From: a bacterium MnTg04
Lineage (GTDB): Bacteria; Pseudomonadota; Gammaproteobacteria; Steroidobacterales; MnTg04
Direction of reading: 5' to 3'
DNA length: 5,520 nt
Assembly (NCBI GenBank): GCA_008975185.1
Contig: BFAU01000169.1
Coordinates: forward strand, 1 to 5,520
Position 1 is the first letter of the stretch; every line of letters begins with the position of its first letter. Positions 1-4,420 of this stretch are shown one piece after another. Under the pieces are notes generated by a model, which saw nothing but the letters and a program-made list of their open reading frames with translations, was not told the origin of the DNA and did no database searches. A program made the translations under genes and the position numbers.

Positions 1-1
1 C

Positions 2-208
2 ACCGGCCACTCGGCCAGTGAAGTGCGCAGCGTCACGATTATCGGGCCCGACGCGACGATGACAGACGGTCTTGCCACCAGTGTTTTCGTGATGGGCGTA
101 GACCACGGATTGCAACTGATCGATTCGCTGGATGACTTTGAAGCGGTGATCGTCGACAAGCACGGAAGGCTGCACCGGTCCGGCGGGTTTCTACCGCCGC
201 AACAATAA
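2..208 (+). CDS. apbE: FAD:protein FMN transferase (ApbE family), C-terminal fragment
   Basis: This is the last 68 codons of a gene that enters from the left edge. The reading frame opens with TGHSASEVRSVTIIGPDA, followed by TMTDGLATSVFVMG. The first TG fits the end of the family's DP-x-TG motif. The D-x-x-A-T group (DGLAT) is the conserved C-terminal ApbE signature whose Asp and Thr help bind the divalent metal. The frame closes with a short variable tail and TAA. ApbE proteins use FAD and Mg2+ to attach FMN through a phosphoester bond to a Thr or Ser of exported or membrane redox proteins such as NqrB, NqrC, RnfG and FMN-binding-domain proteins. They usually act in the periplasm as lipoproteins; the signal peptide would lie outside this window. 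The gene is separated from the next one by about 680 bases carrying their own promoter-like signals, so it is probably the last gene of an upstream operon. Confidence 0.88.
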   Translation, partial: TGHSASEVRSVTIIGPDATMTDGLATSVFVMGVDHGLQLIDSLDDFEAVIVDKHGRLHRSGGFLPPQQ

Positions 209-224
209 GCGACAGACGCGACAC

Positions 225-243
225 CGGCCGGGGTTTCCCGCCG
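225..243 (+). terminator. Weak GC-rich hairpin after apbE
   Basis: About 17 bases after the apbE stop, CGGC-C-GGG pairs with CCC-GCCG around a GTTT loop, with one bulged C. No clear T-tract follows (GCTTCCCGCTT is the nearest pyrimidine run), so this is at best a poor Rho-independent terminator. The decamer GGGTTTCCCG inside it recurs exactly at 421-430. Confidence 0.25.
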
Positions 244-270
244 CTTCCCGCTTATGTATCAAAGTCAGTG

Positions 271-313
271 ATTGCTAATCGCCAGCCATCCCCTGTCTCT
301 GACTGGCGACAAT
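271..313. repeat. Interrupted inverted repeat, possible operator or upstream activator site
   Basis: TCGCCAG (279-285) is perfectly inverted as CTGGCGA (303-309) across 17 bases. Outside this, ATTG (271-274) is complementary to CAAT (310-313) with a four-base bulge on the left arm. No T-tract follows, so a terminator is unlikely. The site lies about 160-200 bases upstream of the sigma-54-like promoter at 473-488, a usual distance for an enhancer-binding activator. I recognise no specific regulator motif, so the role is inferred from position only. Confidence 0.35.
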
Positions 314-326
314 AAAATCCCTTCAA

Positions 327-363
327 AAACAGTAACTTGAGATAAACAGGGAAATAACTGTTT
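327..363. repeat. Inverted repeat AAACAGT / ACTGTTT
   Basis: AAACAGT (327-333) and ACTGTTT (357-363) form a perfect seven-base inverted repeat around a 23-base, AT-rich spacer. The spacer contains a further AAACAG copy at 344-349. It lies 110-150 bases upstream of the sigma-54-like promoter. Like the previous repeat, it could be a protein-binding site; a chance origin is also possible given the local AT richness. Confidence 0.3.
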
Positions 364-472
364 GCACCTTGCGACGATTGTGGAGGTGATTTTCCATAAA
401 AGCCTGCACGGCTCACGTCCGGGTTTCCCGTTTGTCCGCTAAGTCGATGATTTCGCGACCGATTACTCAAGC

Positions 473-488
473 TGGCACGAAAGTTGCC
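473..488 (+). promoter_or_regulatory. Sigma-54 (RpoN) type -24/-12 promoter
   Basis: TGGCACGAAAGTTGCC matches the RpoN consensus TGGCACG-N4-TTGCW at every fixed position except the last (C instead of A or T). The GG and GC dinucleotides have the required spacing. The expected transcription start is near 499. It points toward the riboswitch and the haem-protein operon, with the first start codon about 390 bases downstream. A near-match to an IHF site in inverse orientation (440-452, one mismatch to YAAN4TTGATW) and inverted repeats further upstream would suit the usual arrangement of activator, IHF and RpoN. A caution is that TGGCA and TGCCA inside the site are themselves inverted repeats, which could be another explanation for the pattern. 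Confidence 0.6.
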
Positions 489-517
489 ATTAAATAGTGT
501 GTGGCGTTTCTTTATCA

Positions 518-557
518 ACCACCAGGCGATCGACCACGGGTCGTTTAGCCAGGTGGT
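518..557. repeat. Long near-perfect hairpin in the leader
   Basis: A 40-base stem-loop: ACCACC (518-523) pairs with GGTGGT (552-557), then an A-A mismatch, GGC with GCC, a small internal loop (GAT against TTTA), and CGACC (531-535) with GGTCG (539-543) around the trinucleotide loop ACG. There are fourteen base pairs in total. No T-run follows, so it does not look like a terminator. If transcription starts near 499, it would be the first structure in the RNA. It might stabilise the transcript, bind protein, or act in DNA as an operator or cruciform. Confidence 0.5.
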
Positions 558-564
558 ACGGATC

Positions 565-590
565 GGGCGCCGTCTGCCGGGAGCCCTTTT
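565..590 (+). terminator. Candidate Rho-independent terminator or leader attenuator
   Basis: GGGC (565-568) pairs with GCCC (583-586). The stem continues past a G-A mismatch with CC and GG, around an eight-base loop, and is followed at once by TTTT (587-590). The stem is short and the T-run minimal, so activity is uncertain. It lies downstream of the sigma-54-like promoter and upstream of the riboswitch. It could end read-through from apbE, attenuate the sigma-54 transcript, or insulate a second promoter placed between it and the riboswitch. Confidence 0.35.
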
Positions 591-639
591 AGGTCAAGGG
601 TTTAAAGCGTGCGGTGTTCGATTGACATAAGACGTAAGC

Positions 640-657
640 CGGTGCACGGTGCACGGT
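640..657 (+). repeat. Tandem heptamer CGGTGCA, about 2.5 copies
   Basis: CGGTGCA is repeated head to tail at 640-646 and 647-653, with a partial third copy CGGT at 654-657. The last copy contributes ACGGT to the proposed 5' strand of riboswitch stem P1. An identical ACGGT one repeat upstream could slip into the same pairing. Each GTGCAC is also palindromic, so an operator role is possible. Confidence 0.5.
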
Positions 658-753
658 ACTGATAAAGGCAAACTCGCCAAAAGGTGAGGACGCAAAGCAA
701 CCGGTCTAAGGGAATTCCTATGACGGCGGGGCTGCCAGTTTTTTTGCAGCCGT
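653..753 (+). promoter_or_regulatory. Class I cyclic di-GMP riboswitch (GEMM-I)
   Basis: The core at 667-739 carries the family's invariant blocks in order. They are GGCAAAC (667-673), stem P2 (CTCGCC 673-678 with GGTGAG 683-688) capped by AAAA, the linker GACGCAAAGC (689-698), then CCGGTCTAAG and TATGAC (701-724), matching the tetraloop-receptor strands of P3. The core ends with GCGGGGCTGCC (726-736). P1 can be drawn between 653-666 and 740-753, with imperfect pairing in its middle. The base equivalent to Vc2 G20 is G, which favours c-di-GMP over the cGAMP variant that has A there. The A of the CAAAG block equivalent to A47 is present. The aptamer ends about 140 bases before the start codon of the haem lipoprotein and should control that gene and those after it. 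The ON or OFF direction cannot be read safely. Confidence 0.9.
730..751 (+). promoter_or_regulatory. Possible anti-aptamer hairpin overlapping riboswitch P1
   Basis: GGCTGC (730-735) is exactly complementary to GCAGCC (746-751) across a loop that contains seven T residues (739-745). The left arm belongs to the conserved 3' block of the aptamer and the right arm to the 3' strand of P1. This hairpin and the ligand-bound fold therefore exclude each other, as expected for a switching element. The T-run lies in the loop here. In the aptamer fold it directly follows the last helix, where it could serve as a termination tract. Confidence 0.4.
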
Positions 754-800
754 TCGACCATCTCCGCGAACCCCCCAACCGGTCTGTACCTGGCCTGAGT

Positions 801-828
801 TCACGACCCATGCCAATGGGATTGGTGA
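801..828 (+). promoter_or_regulatory. Leader hairpin before the attenuator-like stem
   Basis: CCCAT (807-811) pairs perfectly with ATGGG (816-820) around GCCA. TCAC (801-804) pairs with GTGA (825-828) across internal loops. Its outer stem uses G827 and A828, which are also needed by the terminator-like stem at 827-844, so the two structures partly compete. It is a candidate antiterminator arm of the riboswitch expression platform. Confidence 0.35.
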
Positions 829-855
829 GCCTGGCGCCGGGTTCTTTGCTTTGCT
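827..855 (+). terminator. Candidate attenuator terminator in the riboswitch expression platform
   Basis: GAGCCTG (827-833) pairs with CGGGTTC (838-844) around the tetraloop GCGC: seven pairs including two G-T wobbles. The pyrimidine-rich stretch TTTGCTTTGCT follows (845-855). It lies between the c-di-GMP aptamer and the start codon of the haem lipoprotein, where a transcription attenuator would be placed. The T-tract is interrupted by GC, so efficiency is uncertain. Control of ribosome access is an alternative: CAC..CCC at 802-809 can pair in part with GGG..GTG at 875-884. Confidence 0.35.
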
Positions 856-890
856 GCCTCCTGGTTACATATACGGGACGGGTGCAGATG

Positions 891-3758
891 ATGGACAAAG
901 TCAATAGAAACAGGATAGCTGGAATTTTTCTTTTTGCGGCGGTCGCTTTATCGCTCGGCAGCTGTGTCGACAATGCCAGGGAAGAAGTCGTCGTCGAGGG
1001 CGCCCTGGCGATCGTTTTCGTTCAACGCGGTGTTTCCGCGGTTGGCAACCCGACCGATGGCGTTATTTTTCAGGCCGGCGGCGATCTGATGAGCATGGAT
1101 CTTTCCTCGCCGAGCGCGACGATGACCAACCTGACTGAAGCGTACACGGCAGGCGCCGGCGATGTTTCAGACCCGGAAGTCTCTTTCGATGGGCAACGCG
1201 TCCTGTTTGCCATGCGCGGGCCCAACGACCTGACCTGGAACATTTTCGAATACGAAATGGCTAGCGCTGCGGTGACCCGTATCGTTGCGGACGATCTGGT
1301 CGCCAACGCCGGCGACGATGTCGACCCGGCATATCTGCCTGACGGTCGTATCGTGTTTAGCTCCAATCGTCAGGAAAAATCGCGCCAGATCCTGAGTACC
1401 GAGAATACCGAGCAATTCTCTTTTCTCGACGAGTACGAACGCGAACGCTCGATCGTCCTGCATGTCATGAATGGCGATGGCAGCGATATTCGCCAGATTT
1501 CATTCAACCAGAGCCACGACCGCAACCCGACCGTCCTGACTACCGGCGAAATCATGTTCTCGCGCTGGGATCATGTCGGTAATCGCAACCATTTCCCGAT
1601 TTTCTTCACCAACCCCGATGGCACCAACATTTTTGTCCAGTACGGCGCGTTCAGCCCCGGAAACAGCATGCTGCATCCGCGTGAAATGCCTGACGGGCGG
1701 GTCATGAGTTCGCTGATGCCGTTGTCCGGGACCTTTGAAGGGGGCGCCATTGTCGCCGTCGATATCCGTAATTTTTCCGAGTTCAACGAACCCGTGCCCG
1801 GGGCGCCCGCCGGCGCTGTCGGCCAGGTTGAAGTAACCCCATTGCCAATCGAGTTTGGCGATGACGTATCCGAAAACGGACGCTTCACGACGCCGTTTCC
1901 CCTTTGGGACGGCACCAACCGTGCGCTGGTCAGCTGGTCACCATTGCGCCCGGAATTGGAGACCGATCCCTTTTCCGGTGTAGAAATTGAGGTCGAAGGC
2001 GATCCGCTCTACGGCATTTACATGCTGGACATGGACACCAACTCGATGCGCCCAGTCGCCTTGCCGCCCGATGGCATGGCCTATACGGACGCGATTCCTC
2101 TGCAGGCGCGGCCCGTGCCAAACACGATTACCGACAAACCGCTGGATGCCGCCCTGGCAGCCCAGGGCATGGGCATCATCAACGTCAAGAGCGTTTATGA
2201 CACCGATGGCCAGAACCTGATGGGCGCGAGCATGCTGGTCGGCGGCGAAAATATCCCGATGATGGCGGCGCCGCCCGGGGATTCACGTTCCATGGTTGCG
2301 GACCTGGCAACCATCAAGGACCCGTTGCTCACTGATGCTGCCGGCCGGGTCGGCCGTTTTATCCGGGTTACTCGCGCGGTTTCCACGCCTCGCGGCATAT
2401 CGATGACCGCCATCGGCGAGGGCGACATGGACATGCAACGGATCCTCGGTTACGGGGTCGAGGAGCCCGATGGCTCGTTCCGTTTCAAAGTGCCGGCCGA
2501 CATTGCCCTGGGGGTCGCAGTCGTTGACTCCGATGGCCGCGCGTTTCAGACGCATACCAACTGGTTGCAGGTTCGCCCCGGCGAAACCCGCACCTGTAAC
2601 GGGTGCCACTCGCCGCGACGCGGCAGCGCGCTCAATACCGTGCCGATCGCCGGCGACCACCCCAATACATTGCTGGCGGCGCAATCCGGCGAATCGATGG
2701 CCGAAACCCGTACCCGCCTGGATCCGCAGGTCATGGACCTGACCGCCGACATGGTTTTCCAGGATGTCTGGACCGACCCGGCGACCCGGGCACCGGATCC
2801 GGACCTGGTGCTTGATTATGCCGGCCTCACCACCACGGTCCCGGTGAACGGCCTGATCAATTATCCGGATCATATCGCCCCGTTGTGGACCAAAGACCGC
2901 GGTACCGATACTTGTACCGACTGTCACAACAGCAACCTGGTAGGCGACCCGGTATCGGTCGGGCTGGATCTTCGCAGCCTCTCGGCAGGCAATGGCCGTT
3001 TGTTGTCCTACGAGGAACTGTTGATCGGCGACCCGGTCATCGATCCCGCTACCGGACTGCCGGTTCTACGGGTCAGAGACGGCGAAATTGAAGTCGTGCG
3101 CCAGGCGCCGCTGGTAGCGACCGGATCCCCACGCCAGAGTTCGCGTACCAGCCACCTGGTAGAAAAAATCTATGAACAGGAACTTCGCGCTGGCAAGAAC
3201 CTGGTCGCGACGACTGTCGACCACAGCGGCATGATGAATGTGTCCGAACGGCGTCTGATGGCCGAGTGGATAGATGTTGGCGCGCAGTATTACAACAATC
3301 CTTTCGACGATGCGAATGGAGACGGCTTCAACAGCCTCAGCGAGGTTCGTGGCGGAGTGCGGGGTCTTAGCGAAAGCGAGTTCGACGCGCAGGTCCACCC
3401 GATCCTGATGGCACAATGTGCCAGTTGCCACCAGCCCTTCTCCGGCAATGGCACGCCATCCAATCCGCAAAACCCCGGCTTCATTCCGAATCGCTTCGTG
3501 CTGACCGGGAGCCGGGAAGGCGATTTCAACATCACCGTCAGTATGGTCGAAAACGTTTGCATGCCGGAACAAAGCAGCTTGCTATTACGCCCAGTCAGCG
3601 ACGAGCTTGCCAATCCGCCGCACCCGCGCATCGACGATCCAAATGTTGTCGACGATCCTGCCGATCCGCTTGCCGACGATGTCACGGTGTTGAATATCGC
3701 CGACCCCGATTACCAGACTATTTTCAACTGGGTTTCGGGTGGCGTTTGTATTCCATGA
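891..3758 (+). CDS. Tri-haem c-type cytochrome lipoprotein related to hydrazine synthase alpha subunit (HzsA-like)
   Basis: The protein has 955 residues. I start it at ATG 891 because this gives a lipoprotein signal: MDKVNRNR, a hydrophobic stretch, and lipobox LGSC with Cys25. ATG 888 is equally possible; an in-frame extension to GTG 684 would run through the riboswitch. The Shine-Dalgarno site is weak (GGGACGGG, 875-882). Residues about 85-400 look like a beta-propeller of PD40/TolB-like blades (DPEVSFDGQRVLFAMR, DPAYLPDGRIVFSSNR). Conserved blocks HDRNPT and SRWDHVGNRNHFPIF follow at about 209-238. Residues about 400-580 are the HzsA-type middle domain, ending in PGETRTCNGCH (haem 1, C569/C572/H573). 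Haem 2 is CTDCH (675-679), with H755 or H778 as possible sixth ligand. A block ending EWIDVGAQYYNNPFD (792-806) closes the HzsA-like part. An EF-hand-like loop (807-818) and a third haem domain follow (CASCH 843-847, H911 candidate ligand). In HzsA, as I recall, Tyr four residues after the first CXXCH His binds the active-site haem; here that position is Arg577. Substrate unknown. Confidence 0.85.
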   Translation: MDKVNRNRIAGIFLFAAVALSLGSCVDNAREEVVVEGALAIVFVQRGVSAVGNPTDGVIFQAGGDLMSMDLSSPSATMTNLTEAYTAGAGDVSDPEVSFDGQRVLFAMRGPNDLTWNIFEYEMASAAVTRIVADDLVANAGDDVDPAYLPDGRIVFSSNRQEKSRQILSTENTEQFSFLDEYERERSIVLHVMNGDGSDIRQISFNQSHDRNPTVLTTGEIMFSRWDHVGNRNHFPIFFTNPDGTNIFVQYGAFSPGNSMLHPREMPDGRVMSSLMPLSGTFEGGAIVAVDIRNFSEFNEPVPGAPAGAVGQVEVTPLPIEFGDDVSENGRFTTPFPLWDGTNRALVSWSPLRPELETDPFSGVEIEVEGDPLYGIYMLDMDTNSMRPVALPPDGMAYTDAIPLQARPVPNTITDKPLDAALAAQGMGIINVKSVYDTDGQNLMGASMLVGGENIPMMAAPPGDSRSMVADLATIKDPLLTDAAGRVGRFIRVTRAVSTPRGISMTAIGEGDMDMQRILGYGVEEPDGSFRFKVPADIALGVAVVDSDGRAFQTHTNWLQVRPGETRTCNGCHSPRRGSALNTVPIAGDHPNTLLAAQSGESMAETRTRLDPQVMDLTADMVFQDVWTDPATRAPDPDLVLDYAGLTTTVPVNGLINYPDHIAPLWTKDRGTDTCTDCHNSNLVGDPVSVGLDLRSLSAGNGRLLSYEELLIGDPVIDPATGLPVLRVRDGEIEVVRQAPLVATGSPRQSSRTSHLVEKIYEQELRAGKNLVATTVDHSGMMNVSERRLMAEWIDVGAQYYNNPFDDANGDGFNSLSEVRGGVRGLSESEFDAQVHPILMAQCASCHQPFSGNGTPSNPQNPGFIPNRFVLTGSREGDFNITVSMVENVCMPEQSSLLLRPVSDELANPPHPRIDDPNVVDDPADPLADDVTVLNIADPDYQTIFNWVSGGVCIP
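3309..3344 (+). other. EF-hand-like calcium-binding loop inside the haem protein
   Basis: Codons 807-818 of the large haem protein read DANGDGFNSLSE, which fits the Ca2+-loop pattern D-x-D/N-x-D-G-x-x-S-x-x-E. It lies exactly between the end of the HzsA-like region and the start of the third haem domain. It may rigidify the linker between two haem modules. Only one such loop is seen, so it could resemble the single-loop calcium motifs common in extracellular bacterial proteins rather than a paired EF-hand. Confidence 0.55.
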
Positions 3759-3779
3759 ACAGGTGTGGAAAGAGGTCTT

Positions 3780-3784
3780 GGAGG
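3780..3784 (+). promoter_or_regulatory. Ribosome binding site deciding a GTG start
   Basis: GGAGG lies seven bases before GTG 3792 and only four before the in-frame TTG 3789. This favours GTG as the start of the small haem lipoprotein. Confidence 0.7.
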
Positions 3785-3791
3785 TTGATTG

Positions 3792-4310
3792 GTGATTGCT
3801 GAATTGAGGTTTTTAACTGCAATGTGCCTGCTCGTGCTGGTCGCCGCCTGTCAAGAGGTGGAGAACGTGGAGCAGGCACAGGTGGCGCAATCGCTTTGCA
3901 TCGCCGATTTCGAGGCCTGCATCAATCCGATTTTTGACGGAACGCTGAATGGCAGCGCGGGGCAGGTTACCTGCTCGGCCAGTGGTTGCCACAATCAGGC
4001 CGCGGGTTCGGGTGGGGCCTTCAAGATTTTTGCCAATGCACAGCCAGGTTCGACTGAAATGCTGGCGAATTTTTTTGCGGCGAAGTCTTTTGCCAACCTG
4101 GATAACCCGGCACAGAGCAAACTTCTGCTCGAGCCGTTGCAGGGTGTGTCCTCGATCAGCGGCACGCACACCGGTGGCGATATTTTTCCGAACTCCGCCG
4201 ATCAGTGCTACCAGGCGATTTTTAGCTGGATATCGACACGCGTGGATGACCGGAACTCATCGAGTTGCGGTGTCTGCACGGCCGTCGTACTGGCCAGTTG
4301 CGGGTTCTGA
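3792..4310 (+). CDS. Small lipoprotein with one CX4CH c-type haem motif
   Basis: The protein has 172 residues from GTG 3792, preceded by a good GGAGG. The later ATG 3822 would leave a signal peptide without positive charge. The N-terminus is a lipoprotein signal, ending in lipobox VAAC with Cys20. CSASGCH (61-67) has four residues between the cysteines. CX4CH is an accepted c-type haem attachment motif, known from tetrahaem cytochrome c3 and other multihaem proteins. Further on are KLLLEPL (110-116), GTHTGGDIF (124-132; His126 is a candidate sixth haem ligand) and CYQAIFSWI (139-147). These match, in order, SLLLRPV, His911 and DYQTIFNWV in the third haem domain of the preceding protein, so the gene looks like a free-standing copy of that domain. 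Six other cysteines (36, 43, 139, 159, 162, 170) could form disulfides. It starts 33 bases after the large haem gene and is probably co-transcribed. A likely role is an electron-transfer partner; no named family is recognised. Confidence 0.78.
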   Translation: MIAELRFLTAMCLLVLVAACQEVENVEQAQVAQSLCIADFEACINPIFDGTLNGSAGQVTCSASGCHNQAAGSGGAFKIFANAQPGSTEMLANFFAAKSFANLDNPAQSKLLLEPLQGVSSISGTHTGGDIFPNSADQCYQAIFSWISTRVDDRNSSSCGVCTAVVLASCGF

Positions 4311-4314
4311 CCCG
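4301..4314 (+). repeat. Short perfect hairpin over a stop codon
   Basis: CGGGT (4301-4305) pairs with ACCCG (4310-4314) around TCTG and spans the TGA of the small haem lipoprotein. No T-tract follows, so it is not a standard terminator. It might mark a processing or pause site before the 110-base gap that separates the haem genes from the barrel genes. Confidence 0.25.
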
Positions 4315-4420
4315 AGGCGGTGGTCGACCCTTATGTAAAGAACTGTGAGGCGGGTAACGGAACGAGCCGAGCATAAATGAGGAAATGGAGCTTGAAATCG
4401 TTACTGACACTGGAAAACCG

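Larger units (their letters stand above)
209..890 (+). other. Regulatory intergenic region without a convincing gene
   Basis: No frame on either strand shows a convincing protein. The longer open stretches, such as the minus strand 252-518, have random-looking composition and no plausible start signal. The region holds the inverted repeats, sigma-54-like promoter, leader hairpins and riboswitch listed separately. A TTGACA at 622-627 resembles a -35 box, but no good -10 box lies 16-18 bases downstream, so a sigma-70 promoter just before the riboswitch is not established. Confidence 0.7.

Noticed and set aside
252..518. Minus-strand open frame of 88 codons
   Set aside because: The composition looks random, no Shine-Dalgarno or domain is visible, and it overlaps the sigma-54-like promoter and inverted repeats.
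622..650. Sigma-70 promoter with TTGACA at 622-627
   Set aside because: The hexamer at the right spacing (about 645-650, CACGGT) does not resemble a -10 box.
653..753. Assigning the riboswitch to the cGAMP-sensing GEMM-Ib variant seen upstream of Geobacter cytochromes
   Set aside because: The base equivalent to Vc2 position 20 is G in GGCAAAC; the cGAMP variant has A there. The alignment was done by eye, so some doubt remains.
684..890. In-frame extension of the large haem protein to GTG 684
   Set aside because: It would translate through the riboswitch core and leader hairpins, gives no export signal at its N-terminus, and buries the clear lipoprotein signal that begins at 888/891.
2283..2927. 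Minus-strand open frame of 214 codons inside the haem gene
   Set aside because: It is a shadow frame caused by high GC opposite a gene with clear family motifs. It has no signal or domain of its own.
891..3758. Calling the large protein a true hydrazine synthase subunit
   Set aside because: The active-site Tyr expected after the first CXXCH is not there, no hzsB or hzsC lies in the window, and the wider HzsA-related family occurs in organisms without anammox metabolism.
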